Below, one piece after another: positions 1 to 11,663 of a stretch of 64,000 bases of DNA. The position numbers were made by a program, and so were the translations under genes. The DNA lies in assembly GCA_905250125.1 (NCBI GenBank), contig CAJNOL010000878.1:1-64000 (forward strand). Reading direction: 5' to 3'. The stretch comes from Rotaria sordida. Its lineage: Eukaryota > Rotifera > Eurotatoria > Philodinida > Philodinidae. Below the pieces are notes generated by a model. The model made no database searches and was not told the DNA's origin. It saw only the letters and a list, made by a program, of their open reading frames with translations. Each line of letters starts with the position of its first letter. Position 1 is the stretch's first letter.

Positions 1-167
1 AACTTGTTACTATTAATGAACATTGTTGAATGTGTTCGAATGTTAATTTGAGCTTTCCTTAAATTGATCGAGATTGACGTAAATTTGGTGATAACAATGA
101 TAAATGTGCGTTAGAAACAACACTTTTGATCGAGGATCTCTTTATCATTTCTATATAAATATTATTC

Positions 168-387
168 AGGGTGTGGGTGTGAGTGTGGGTGAGTGTGGGT
201 GTGAGTGTGGGTGCAGGTGTGAATGTGGGTGTGGATGTGGGAGTGGGTGCAGGTGTGAGTGTGGGTGTGAATGTGGGTGTGGGTGTGGGTGTGAGTGTGG
301 GTGTGAATGTGGGCGTGGGTGTGAATCTCGCTGAAGAACAAACTCACACCCACCCCACACCGGCACCCATACCCACACTCACATTCT
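168..387. repeat. Inverted telomere-like GTGGGT/ACCCAC array (copy A)
   Basis: About 160 nt of 6-nt units on the plus strand, mostly GTGGGT, GTGAGT and GTGAAT, runs from 168 to about 325. A short non-repetitive spacer follows, then about 45 nt of the complementary type (CACACCCACC, ACCCATACCC) to 387. The array is therefore G-rich then C-rich, and could fold into a hairpin. The unit TGTGGG equals, as I recall, the bdelloid rotifer telomere repeat; that identity is from memory. The units are degenerate, so this is an old or never-pure array. ORFs read through it in every frame are repeat artefacts. Confidence 0.85.
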
Positions 388-641
388 GGTGACATCAGTC
401 AAATGTTTACTGGAAGAATCGTAGCAAAATTTATTGATTGTTCAATGCAACATCCCGTTTCTCAATCAATTTTTGTCCATATTTTACGGTTGATAAATGT
501 TGAATAATTGAGCAGCAAACAAGATTCCTTGTAACAGATACATAATAACAACAAGTAGAATGAATCAACAGAGGCATTTGTATTGATTTTCTCCTAAATG
601 ATGTGAAGGAATTAGAAATGCTGAAAATGTGCCATTCATAA
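388..641. other. Short spacer without recognised features
   Basis: AT-rich sequence between the telomere-like array and the decayed ORF. A 71-codon minus-strand frame overlaps it but has no recognisable domain, so I do not call a gene. Confidence 0.5.
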
Positions 642-1070
642 GTCACTAAAGGTGCAATAGCTCTTGCTATTCAAGGATGTGTAACGACTCGATTATTTGG
701 ACTTGATAAAATATTTTTTGACTAACTTAAACCAAGTCAACTACATATATATGAAGACATTAACAAAATAATCCGAGATCTGCCACCGAAAGCAGCACGA
801 TTTATATGTGGAATGGAAGAAGTTGCCAAGACATTGGAACATGTGGATGTATCATCAAAAATGTTTGGAGGAGCAGCTGAAACTTATTGATTTGTTGCTG
901 AAGAAGTACCATTGGGAAAAGATAGACTTGAAGAACGAAAAGGAGGCAAAACACTAGATGATGCATTAGAACTTATGGCAGAATCACTTGAGAAGAAAAT
1001 AATTTTGAAGGAAAAAATGGGAAGGTTGAAACAAAATACTTACAAAAGAGACTTAGACATGTATCCTTGA
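642..1070 (+). pseudogene. Decayed ORF of unknown family
   Basis: One plus-strand frame stays protein-like from about 642 to a TGA at 1068-1070. It is broken by an in-frame TAA near 723-725 and a TGA near 888-890. The segments between the stops are compositionally coding, for example LPPKAARFICGMEEVAKTLE and DDALELMAESLEKKI, with alternating charged residues typical of helices. The reading frame does not shift, so decay is by point mutation. I do not recognise the family. It could be a fragment of a mobile-element protein or of a host gene copy. No start codon or splice sites are evident. Confidence 0.45.
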
Positions 1071-1546
1071 TGGGTTCGTTGACATATATAACTGTAGCAC
1101 GAAATTGGAGGGGATGTGGGGTCGATCCCCTTTCTAGGATAAACGTTTTTCTCTTGTCCAGGGCATTGAATGATTATAAGTATGGCTCTGATGGTGCTCA
1201 TTGATGTACGAATATTATATAGTGGAGCATGCGATAGAATTTGATTCTGCGTTCCTATGTAGGTTGACTGAAGATGGCAGATGTTCAAATCTTTCTTCAT
1301 TTTGGGAAAGGTTCTCAAATCAACTCGTCCTTACACCTTTTTCAGTTGCGTAGAACATAAATGTGCCATTTTATTGTAAATTGGTTTACAATTAAGACAA
1401 TCAGGTTGAGAAATAAGAGACATCATAGTGGACACTTTTCGATGGCTCTTTTCTATGAAGCTCAATATGATTTCATTTTCGACTGTCTTTGTTCTGACGA
1501 AATAAGAAACAATTGAGTATAGGAAAGACTAATTGACTTCGTTGTC
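1071..1546. other. Intergenic, 3' flank of the NHL gene
   Basis: No coding frame, RNA or repeat stands out. It lies downstream of the minus-strand NHL gene and probably holds its 3' UTR. Confidence 0.4.
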
Positions 1547-3284
1547 TCAGCACGAATTATTATCAATGTCAAATTTTTGCACCCGATTGTTATTCTGATC
1601 AACAACATATAGATTTCCGTCAAGATCAAATAAAATACCAATAGGATTATCGAGTTGATCAGATCGAGAACCTTGACCACGACCACCAGCGATAACAGTG
1701 CCAAATGTAGCACCATGTGGCCATCGCATTACTCGGTTATTATACGAGTCAGCCACATAGACAGTGCCTAGCCCATCGACAGCAACACCACTTGGAAAAT
1801 AGAATTGATTTGCACCATCGCCTCTAGATCCACCAGCAACAACCGAGATTTGTGTTGTTTGGTCATCTACTTTTATCACTCGATCGTTGAACACATCGGA
1901 TATATAGATCGATCGATATCGATCAGCGAATAGTAAGCCCGGAAATTGAACTTCTGAAGTGATCGACTGTCCAATCATCTCGCCGATTCGCCATTTCTTC
2001 ACTTCATTTTTTCGCAGATCAGACGTATACAGTGAACCTTGATCATCTTGTACTATACCGAAGACAAATATATCATCTATAATTGTTTGTCCATTTCGAG
2101 CACCGAGAGACCATCGCTGAACACGCTCATTACCTCTGTCACTAATGTACATTGTTCCATTTGGATCGACACTAACATCCAGTGGAAAATTTAGTTGATT
2201 GCTATCGTTTCCTCTTCCATTTCCACCTGCGACTAGCTGACCACTTGAAACGTTACGACCCCATTTAACTATTCGGTCATTAACACTATCTGCAACATAG
2301 AGATTTTGATTGTCATCAAGAAAAAGTCCATGTGGACGATCGAACTGATTGAGTTGAGATCCTTGACCATTGCCACCAGCTATCGTAGTAGCATTTTTAG
2401 CCCAAGTTGCGTTTGCACAAATGTCATCACCAGGTCTCAACGGTAAAGATGGAACTAAATTAACACGAAGAACAAAAGATATTCGTTGGCTCAGTAAAAC
2501 TTTCATTTCATTTTATCATTATCCGAATAGCTGGTATGTACACATTTCTGTCAAAAGATATTTTCCAATCATAGATGTAAAGTATGGAAATTGCCAAAAA
2601 TGGAACACAGCAATTTCAGGAATTACAGACGTACAAGAGAGAATTTTTGCATAATTCTCAAATTTTCACTATCTACTTCTCTATATAAAACACTTTTACA
2701 CCCAGTCCAAAAAGTATCCGGATGCCCCATATTTCATGAGACACGGTCCCGTAATTCAAGATGATAGTCAAAGTTGCTGATGTTTACACAGAACCGAGTA
2801 TGAAGTGAAGACTATCTATTGGTGCAAAAAGAAAATTTTTATCTCTTGTTTCTGCTTCGCAAATCAAAAGATGAAAAAACATGAGGTGTCCGGACACTTT
2901 TTGGACTGGGTGCAAAGACACTTTCTAATGTTTTCGTCCAGGAACTATGATAGAATTTTTGAATAGAAATTCAAGTTTCGCCTCAATTTGTGAGTAACAC
3001 TTTGTTGTCTCACTTGGTGGACAGATTGGTTCAGTCATTGACAATGGATAACAAATTGGATGATCAAAACATCGAGAATGATGAACACAGACATGACCAG
3101 GCTGATAACAAACATTATTTAAAGGTTCACACGAGATAAGTTGAGAACAAGTTAACCACAGAAAAGCACAAATACCACTGCCTTCAGCAGCTTTCGTATG
3201 AAAACAACCACATGCACTATTCGTCGAACATTCACCATACTGAGACACTCCTTGACACGTTTGACATTTCACGCAAACTATCAT
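1547..3284 (-). CDS. Secreted-type Cys-rich / NHL-repeat beta-propeller protein
   Basis: The last exon (2454 down to 1547) encodes about six NHL repeats, with recurring AGGNGQG, LYVADSVNDRIVKW and FPSGVAVD-type blocks. This predicts a six-bladed propeller that ends in the last blade, stop TCA at 1547-1549. The preceding exon (about 3277 to 3014) is Cys-rich (CYQPGHVCVHHSRC, HPICYPLSM). Splicing from donor GTGAGA at 3013 to acceptor AG at 2455-2456 is phase-consistent and joins PP to IPSLPLRPGDD; the intron holds a MITE. The segment can open with an ATG at 3282-3284, but an acceptor at 3278-3279 and an upstream candidate exon suggest the true start lies further upstream. NHL propellers usually bind protein or RNA ligands; here the Cys-rich head suggests an extracellular role (inference). 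Substrate unknown. Confidence 0.8.
2699..2912. mobile_element. 214-bp MITE with Tc1/mariner-type ends
   Basis: The left end CACCCAGTCCAAAAAGTATC is mirrored at the right end by GACACTTTTTGGACTGGGTG, giving terminal inverted repeats of about 24 nt with one or two mismatches. TA precedes the left end, and the matching right dinucleotide is CA, read as a mutated TA target duplication. The interior has no coding frame, so it is non-autonomous. It sits inside the intron between the Cys-rich and NHL exons. Confidence 0.8.
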
Positions 3285-3299
3285 TAATACATATGAATA

Positions 3300-5281
3300 T
3301 AGGATGCGTAAAAATGTTTCTCCAGGGGGATAACGCCGTGATTTTAAATAGGATCAATAACAAATTTTATACCAAATGAAAGCGTATCAAAAATGGGGTT
3401 TGTCGGTATTAAATGGCAAGGGTTCTGCCAATTTTTTTTTATATCAAACATAACAAATCTCTAGAGATTTCCGCAGTATAGTTGTGGTAATCTATTGATA
3501 ATGAGTCATTAGACAAGAAAGATGCTTTTTCCACAAAATTTAATAGAAATATCGTTGTGTTAATTATTCAGTATGATCCAGCTCACAAGTTAATATCATT
3601 CTTTTTTGTTCTATTGTCTTTTTATCTTCTTCTTTTGAATACAAATGACGGCATAACGTCAGAGCAATAGAAATGATAAAGCAGTATTCATTTTTATTTA
3701 CCGCAGGCCATTTTTTCGTTCTGCAGTCACATTTTCAATTCAGTTATCGAATAGTGCTTTTTTCACTCCTATTCTATGTTAGAGCGAAACTATTAAGCAC
3801 GTGTGGAACACTATATAAGATCGTTTCGCGCTTTATAAATCTCATACACAAAAACAATTGATCCTTTTCGTTAAGCAATTTATCTTAATTGACTGAAAAT
3901 GGCTGGTACTCATGACACAGAACAGCAAAGAATTATCGTTAGAATCAAATGTATTGCTTTTCGTGAAGCTCGGGATGCCGTTGCAACATCTATTAATCGA
4001 CAATGGATTGCAGACAAAATTCATCGTACTACGCGATTTGGTACAGAATGGTGGGAAAAGTTATATGATGATTGTTTTGCTGATTATTCCGAACGTGGTC
4101 GTACACTTAAACTATCAGATGCAAGTAGAAACCTCATTCTCAGTGTAAGTGGTAAACAAAGAAAAAGTATTTATGTTATGGTGAAAGAAATTGCAGAAAA
4201 ACACAAGGAATATGTTGTTTCAAAAACAATTGCCAATTATCGTCATAGAGAAGGAATAAAGCCGTTTCATGTTATTCCAAGGCCGTTAAAAACAGAAACT
4301 CATATCTCAGACAGGTTGTGGTTTTGTGATTGGTTAAAATATTGGACTCAAGAGGACTTTCTCCATCTTGCATCATCGGATGAATTTTATACTTGGACTG
4401 TGCGCAGATCAAATTATCAGAATGATCGAATTTGGGCAAAAAGTGTTGAAGATATTGAAGATGATGAAAGATATCGCGAAATGGTTAAAAACCAAGCGTG
4501 CATCGGCATTTTTATCATTTTCACTGAAAAAAAGTTGCATTGGGTACTTAAAGATAAAGGTGAATCGTGATCCGGTCAATATTTTCGTGATACTATTTTA
4601 ATGCAATACGTATTTCCATTCCTCAACGATGAAGAAAATGTAATCGATGCGGATGACGTCATATTTGTTCATGACAAGGCACCATGTATGCAAGCAAATA
4701 TGACTCAACATTTATTTCAAGACAACAATATCAATCTTTGGGAAATGACACCTGGCCTGGAAATTCATCTGATCTGAATGTAGCTGAACATATTGGAGCA
4801 ATAATTAAAAATGAAGTAGAGCAAAAAATGTTATCAGAAACAGAAGATAGCCGTTATGTGAAAGAAACATAAAAAAAACACCTGTCATATGTTTTGACAA
4901 AGATGGAATCAAACACTGAGTTATTTGAAACTCTCTTATGTTCCTATCCATCACGTCTTCGTGCAGTAAAAAATGCTAATGAACGTCATACTGATAATTG
5001 ATTTTATTCATCAAATCTGAAAAAATAAATCTGCTTGATATCATCCATCATTTTGAATCAGATTTAGTGCGAACTGCCTCATTAAAGAAATTTTTTCATA
5101 CTAAGATAGCGAAAATTGCTAAAGATCTGTTATGTTTAATATAAAAAAATTGGCAGAACCCTTACCATTTAATACTGACAAACCCCATTTTCGATGCGCT
5201 TTCATTTGGTATAAAAGCTTTTATTGATCCTATTTAAAATCACGGCGTTACCCCCCTGGAAAAACATTTTTACACACCCTG
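3300..5281 (+). mobile_element. Tc1/mariner-superfamily element with about 140-bp inverted ends
   Basis: About 140 nt at the left (3300-3440) are the imperfect reverse complement of 5150-5281, ending AGGATGCG/CACACCCTG, with TA on both sides (3298-3299 and 5282-5283). Between them lies a broken transposase gene on the plus strand. The whole element is 1,982 bp. It lies in what appears to be an intron of the minus-strand NHL gene; removing it leaves an intron of about 115 nt. The long inverted ends are longer than the roughly 30 bp of a classic mariner. Confidence 0.9.
3899..5001 (+). pseudogene. Inactivated Tc1/mariner DDD-type transposase
   Basis: The first 223 codons (3899-4570) start at an ATG just inside the element and carry a helix-turn-helix-like N-terminus, then the first catalytic Asp region (ASSDEFYTWT). 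An in-frame TGA at 4568-4570 interrupts it. Beyond it the same protein continues with the second Asp block (FVHDKAPCMQAN). A frameshift near 4740 moves the reading to WPGNSSDLNVAEHIG, the third acidic block (usually SPDLNPIE), and another stop follows at about 4870. Two stops and one shift mean no active enzyme. Homology to the IS630-Tc1-mariner superfamily is clear from motif order and spacing. Confidence 0.88.
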
Positions 5282-5374
5282 TAGATGGGCATGTCAAACA
5301 AAACTCAAACCTGTGAGACTAAAATAGAAAATCATTCAATAGTAGCGAAATCATGAATTAGAAGATAGAATTAC

Positions 5375-5464
5375 CTGAAAAGAACAAATACGAAATAACA
5401 GATTGTTGATGAAACCATCGCTTACATTCGAATGGAAGAGACTCGTGACAGTATCCATTGCTTT
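5375..5464 (-). CDS. Candidate upstream exon of the NHL gene
   Basis: The minus strand has a strong donor (CAG then GTAATT at 5374-5373) and an acceptor-like TTTTAAAG at about 5465. In the phase that fits the Cys-rich exon at 3277, the 90 nt read ESNGYCHESLPFECKRW and continue to FFS, which would join VCVKCQTC. The composition and cysteines match the next exon. The joining intron would hold the mariner element. Support is phase and composition only; the first exon with start and signal peptide is not found. Confidence 0.45.
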
Positions 5465-5805
5465 CTTTAAAATACATAAATGGTATTTTAAGCCGTCATT
5501 TTTAGATAGCAAGAAAGCACACGTTTCATGTTTCAATACATAGAGCTTAGCATTTAATTGATACAGCACACTCCATACACAACGGGTTTTAAAGTAATCA
5601 ATTTAGATCGGAGTTTTGGAATGAAAAACAATGGTTTCTTGATCATCAATATGATTGTCATGAAAGTTCAAATAATGGAATATTTTATTCAACAAATCCA
5701 TATCAATAAAAAGAAAAGATTAATTTTATTTTGACAAACTCAAAATCTTATTAGTCAGGGTCATAGATCAATAAATGCATTTTCGTGAATGTCAGGGAGA
5801 AGAAT

Positions 5806-5968
5806 GAGGGTGTGGGTGTGTGGGTGTGGGTGGATGTGGGTGTGTGTGTATGGGTGTGGATGTGGGTGTGAGTTCAGATGTCGATCTCTTCTTGCCTCAC
5901 ATCCACACCCACACCCACATCCACCCACACCCACACCCACATCCACCCACACCCACACCCACCCACGA
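5806..5968. repeat. Inverted telomere-like array (copy B)
   Basis: G-rich GTGGGT/GTGGAT units occupy 5806-5872 on the plus strand. A spacer of about 23 nt follows, then C-rich CCCACA/CATCCACC units from 5896 to 5966. The arms are nearly equal in length and complementary, a better palindrome than copy A. The orientation (G-rich then C-rich) is the same. Confidence 0.88.
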
Positions 5969-6426
5969 GGGGCCGGTTTTGCCTCTTAACGACCTCCCCA
6001 ACCCCCTCCTTTTTAATGCAAGATATTATATATAAGATTTTCCAAAGTACTTTCTTTAAAAATATACTCGAAAAAACAAAATACTAAAATGATACTTTGT
6101 AAAATTATTAATTCCTTTAGTGTTATTGTTTAATTCAATTTATACTTTGATGTCTTTTCCATAATTTTATTTATAATTCAACTCATCGATCAACTTCTTG
6201 TGAGAAATAAACAAAATTTCGTTGAAAGAAGAAGAATAGAGAGAAAAGAAATTTTCTATTACATAACTCAATATAAGTCTGAATGATCATTTAAATAAAA
6301 AATCCTTATGAGTTTTAGACTAATGAGTAAAAAATCCGTTTTAACTTAAGGATACTAAATTAATTATCCATCATAGTGCATCATTGATATGGAAAATTTA
6401 TGTGTGGATGGGTTTGAATATTCTTG

Positions 6427-6500
6427 GTGGGTGTGGGTATGGGTGTATCTGTATTTTTTTTCCTCCGGACATCCACATCCTGCGCTCACACCGTTTTGGA
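6427..6500. repeat. Short degenerate telomere-like island (copy C)
   Basis: GGTGGGTGTGGGTATGGGTG is followed, after a T-rich spacer, by ACATCCACATCC and CTCACACC. It has the same G-then-C order as copies A and B but is shorter and more diverged. Confidence 0.6.
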
Positions 6501-7929
6501 TTCGGATTTCTCTTGTTGAGATTTTCCTTCTTGACGAATTCATCTATAGAGATCTATAGAGATTTTTTAAAGTCATCTTTTTTTCCGAGCTTTTCTGGTA
6601 GAATTTATTATCAATTTGCTATTTCAAAGAGTTCTTCGGTTTTTGTTGATACCATTCCGAAGTGTTTTCTCTAGAATATGATGTAGAAATGTTGATAAAA
6701 AATTCCAAAAGAATAGCATACAAAACTACTCATTCTGAAAGTATCACGTACAAAAATTGAATACATTTCCAATTAGTATCTGGAGTATTAGAGATATATT
6801 TGAAATATAGATTACTTATAGTTAGTTCATGATATATGAAATTATATAATCAGATGAATTAATTCTGTTTCTTTTAGATATTTCGTTTCAATCAGAAAAG
6901 TAACGAAGAAAAACATGTTGAAACTTTTAAGAAATTAAAATCATTAAGGGTGCTTTTTATGATGCTATTTTTTGTGTGACTTGGATAAAATATCAATTAA
7001 ATATAGTTTAACAAATTATACATTAGGTTTAAAAAAATCTATTTAAAATAAATGGAAGTTCTTACAATTTATTTTTATTTTATATAACAAGTACGAATAA
7101 TAATACATTAGATTACTGAGTCTAATTTATACATAAAGTGTAAATATAATGCATACATAAATTTCTATTTCTTTTCAAAAATGTGTGTAACTTTTCCAGT
7201 TGAAGCGTCGATTATTTGAAGTAATATGATCAATACTAAACCATTTTACAGAGAAAGGTTTTCTCTTTCATCTGGCATATTTGAGCTTATTTTTGTTTCT
7301 ACTTTGGATGCGTTTTAACACTCAGATTTCATCCAGTGTCAATATATAGACCTTATAAATATTAGTTTAGGACTCTTAAACTAAGGATTTTAAGAAAGGT
7401 ATTTTCAAATTCTTTTTAGCTGCTCCAGAAAGTTAACAAGAAAATACGTTGACGTACTAAAATTACTATTCTCTACCTGCTTGCTACGAATAGTATCAAA
7501 CTTTGTATGGAAACATTTATGAGGATCAAAATCCAATATAAAATGTTTGAAATTTAGAGAAGGATGTCCGGATTGATGTTTATTTTCTATTTAATTTATG
7601 CATAAAGTAAAGTATTAATAATATCAATTGAAAATAAGTTTAAATTATTTTTACGTGCAGCTTGTGTTTAAAAATAAAAATAAATTTTATGAGATTTGGC
7701 CCTACTATGTAGTTTACGAAGTCATAAATTAAATTCAAATATTCTATCTCTATTTGACAATTCATCTCAATAAGAGGCGCAACAAAAAGACGTGTGGAAT
7801 TATATAGAAAATAAAATTCTGAAAAGTACACTTTTTTTAGGTATTCGAAATGGGTTCATGTTTTCGAACAAATGTGTAACGCGAAGAAAAATTTAACTTA
7901 TTACGAATATACTCATCTGTTAGACAACC

Positions 7930-7949
7930 AGACCCACATCCACACCCAA
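7930..7949. repeat. C-rich telomere-like fragment (copy D)
   Basis: A short run AGACCCACATCCACACCCAA without a visible G-rich partner; it may be half of a decayed inverted array. Confidence 0.4.
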
Positions 7950-9740
7950 ACAGAATATCATTCTTGCATAAGATTTAACTTGGAAAAGATTAAAAGAATA
8001 TATTAAATAATCTAACATATCCGAATGACCAGATGCATGAGAATTAGTTAGCAAAGATAAAATCTTTCAAGAAAGATTAACGAAAATATACGTGAACGTT
8101 TTTAGAAAAACAAAATTCTATTTTCTGTTGTTTATTTTCAAAATAAGTCACGAATACTACAATAAAGAATTTCATTTTCATAAGGATAATCTTTTTTTCT
8201 TTTAAGTTAACAATGAAGTGTTTGAAATTATCTTTAGTATTTTTTTGAAAAGATTATATACACATGTAGTTTATCGACCACGCGATATTAATTGAAACAA
8301 TAAAATCAAACTCATAATAATAATTTGTTTCAAATTATTTACAGCATTTGATCTTTCGGAAAGTAATAAAAAATTATTTGAAATCAGATTTATGTAATAT
8401 ATTCTTAATTACATTAATATTTATTTTTGATGATTGCATAGTTGTTTCGTTATACCTTGATGAGTTTGAAAAGTATTATTAATTTGTACACTTTCATATG
8501 TTATATATGGTTGATTGTTTCTTATCGGTGTCAGCTAAAAGTTGATTCAGCTCTTATTGTTAAGATTTTGATACATTGAATGTGGCAACTACTATTCAAT
8601 CACTCCAGATCGTTCCATTCTCATGTTATAAGTATTCTTCTAAGACTCGAAATTGACTAACTACAGTAGAGGACAAACGTTGAAGTGCAATTAGTTTTTC
8701 TGTATTTTTTTTTCATATTATGAGGTACAAGTCGGATTTAAATGGTGATATAAATAGTATGAGAGGTCAGCTACATGATGCATTATAGAATGAGGCTCTA
8801 TCTGTCTATATAGATTTATCGTAATTAAAATAATCTTTTTTTTTGTATGCATGAACAGATTTAAGTGTCTTCCAGTATTTCACAATTCCTAACGAAGATT
8901 TTTAAGCTAAAATGAAACAAAATTATATCAATCGAGAGAACAATTTCACGTTTTATCAGTTTATTTTAAAAAAAGACCTTTTCTCAGAGTTGATCTCTAT
9001 CCTCGAAACTCGGCTTTTGTCCAGTTTTGAATACTCTTTCCAACGGCGTATAAAACATTGTAATAAGAGGGAACTTATGAAGGTAATTGCCTTTTTTTCG
9101 TTCTGCTTGACTGTTCTCACTAAAACCAAGCTTCGAAGATGAAGATTGACTCTGAGAATAAGTTTTTTATAAATTGACAGAGCATGAAATGTTCTTGGTA
9201 AGGAAACACGAAATACTGAAAGGTATTTAAATCTGTTTATGCATAGTTTATACTATCTACGTATATATATTCATAGTGCATTTTCTCATAAAAACTACAT
9301 AGAATACGATGTACTTTATTCTTTCCTATATAAAATATACTTGTGAATTATTATAATTTATTATATATAGAAACAATTCATAAGGAAACAAAAGAAAAAA
9401 TCACCGTATACGGATAAATTAAGGACTGTTCATCTTCTTCATACGATATATTCAACAATAACAACATTCATCCAACTATAAACTTATTAAATCATTGACA
9501 ATGTCAACTATTGAAAAATGCGTTGTTGTTGTTCTTCTGGACGACATCGGTCAAATAGAATAAATGAATATGTTCTGAAACAAACGACAAATTACAATAG
9601 TAATTGAAAAATATCATTGACGTTTCTAAGTAGTAACATCAATCACATCTCTTAATTTCGTTTTTATTTGTCTCATCCGTTGACCCGTATATAAATATCG
9701 ACTTTTCTCCAATAAAACAAGCAGATAAATAAACATTAAT

Positions 9741-11663
9741 ATGGAATATTCATGCATCGAATTGAATGATATACCTGATGAAGTTCTTCTCATTATTTTT
9801 CAAAAATTAAACAATATTGATGTACTTTACTCCTTGCATGGTGTTAATAAACAATTGAATAAAATAATACGTGATCCAATATTTACAACTAGTCTGAACT
9901 TTGTCAAATGGTCATCTAACAAATTTCTTAATAAATTATCTTCTAATGTGATACTTAATCGATTTTGTTTACAAATTTTACCTGATATTTCTATTAAAAT
10001 CAAATGGTTTCATCTTGAATCATCATCTATAAAACGTATCCTACGTGCTGCTAATTATCCTAATTTATATGGACTCGATCTATACAATATGAAAGAAAAG
10101 ACAGCTAGACGTCTTTTTATCGGTAAGAAAATCTTCATAGAATTCCTTTACTCCTAAACAAACGAAAATTTAAGATAGACACGAATATTCTACTGAAATC
10201 ATTAATAGAGTTGCATAGATCATTGAATATATGAAAGAATTTTTATTTCTAATATATATATTATGATGAAGTTACAAAAGAATATTTATTACTTTTAAGA
10301 GATTTGTTTAGAGAAAAGAGAAATTATTTCTAAAAATAATTTGTTTCTGTCAAAGATAATCTTAATCGTTGATCTATATATAAATATATTTTGATATAAT
10401 AATTGTATATTTATGTGTTTAGATGAAAGTCTATCATCTAGTATTTTTAAAAGGCAAATAAAAAGACTGATTATAACAACTGAACCCAATAAAAATTATT
10501 TATTGGCAATCGTAAAAATGTGCAGTCGGATTTTTTCTGTGTTTAACAATTTAACACATTTAATGTTTGGTGAATCATCATATGAAAATATTGTTCCCTT
10601 ACTATTTGATGTTCCATCTCGAAGTTTTTCTTCTTCAAATCTTTTACTATTAAATATCAAAGTTCAAAGTATCTCACAGTTTGTTTATCTTATCGATGGT
10701 CGTTTCAATCAACTTCATACACTCATTGTTGATTTAATTAATCCTGCTGGTTCAATAGAAATAATAAAGAATAAAGTTAGTTTTAAAACAAAATAAATTT
10801 AATTTTTTTTTTGTATCTTTAGACAAAAATCCCAAATCTAAAATGTTTTGTTCTATCATGTGCTTGGGAAATGACATATTTCGATGAATGTTGTTTGCAA
10901 CTTCTTTATCGAATGTCAAATTTAGAAAAACTTGGTTTATATATTACGACCTATGTCCGTGATACATTTATTGATGGAAATTATTTGAAGAAAAATATTT
11001 TCAATCGTATGCCACAATTAAATGAATTTTCATTTGATTTTCGTTCTCTTTTATTTATTAATAATCAAATCAATTTCCCATCAAACGAAGATATTCAATG
11101 AACATTCACAGATTTTCAATATAATAAAATAATATCTTATGTTAATCATTTTCTAGAAGAAAATCAGGCTCAATGTCATGTTTATTCATATCCATCTCAA
11201 ATCCAATATTATCAAAGAATAACAAATCATTTTCCAGGTGGAATATTTAAATATGTTCGTTTAATATCATTATATGATGAACATCCTTTTGAACATGAAT
11301 TTTTTATTCGTATTTCTCAATCATTTCCATTTATTGAAAAATTATCTTTGATTAATAATCAATCACAAAAACATAAACAATCTCACAATTCATCAATTGT
11401 TAAATATAATTATCTTGTTACACTTGATATTGAAAAAAGTTCATGATGATTATCTTGAAGAATTTTGATTTCATACAAAAACATATTTTCATAATAATAT
11501 TGTTGTTTATATTAATTATAAATCATTAGAAAGAGTAACACACAATTTTACAAGAGATTCAACACGAATTAATTGTGCCAAAATAAATAAAATTTATTTA
11601 TGGGGAGAAAAGAATTATTCCAATTCTTTACGAGATTATTTTCCTCAAGCAATAATACCTTGA
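9741..11663 (+). pseudogene. F-box / leucine-rich-type protein, disrupted copy
   Basis: The gene opens at ATG 9741 with an F-box (LNDIPDEVLLIIFQKL), which in intact proteins binds Skp1 in SCF ubiquitin ligases. Exons 9741-10122, 10423-10775 and 10823 onward join in phase (donors GTAAGA and GTTAGT; acceptors TTTAG). The body is hydrophobic and LRR-like (PNLKCFVLSCAWEMTYFDE). The frame then breaks: TGA at 11099-11101, a one-base shift in a run of six A at 11433-11438, and TGA at 11466-11468, with clear coding content on both sides up to TGA 11661-11663. Two nonsense codons plus a frameshift argue for a pseudogene over a single sequencing error. A truncated product of about 337 residues could still be made from the first stop-free part. 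Confidence 0.8.

Larger units (their letters stand above)
5470..9740. other. Gene-poor AT-rich region with telomere-like islands
   Basis: About 4.3 kb with no supported gene. Short ORFs here lack domains and are probably chance. The notable contents are GTGGGT/ACCCAC islands at 5806-5968, 6427-6500 and 7930-7949. The last ~100 nt may contain the promoter of the F-box-type pseudogene. Confidence 0.6.

Noticed and set aside
104..395. Overlapping ORFs rich in Cys-Gly, His-Thr, Val-Gly on both strands
   Set aside because: They are all readings of the GTGGGT/ACCCAC array; every frame is open because the unit lacks stop codons.
5351..5569. 72-codon minus-strand ORF
   Set aside because: It starts at GTG, not ATG, and has no domain. 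Only another frame of the same strand, with a good donor, fits the NHL gene.
6384..6674. 96-codon plus-strand ORF
   Set aside because: It runs over the telomere-like island C and has no domain or splice context.
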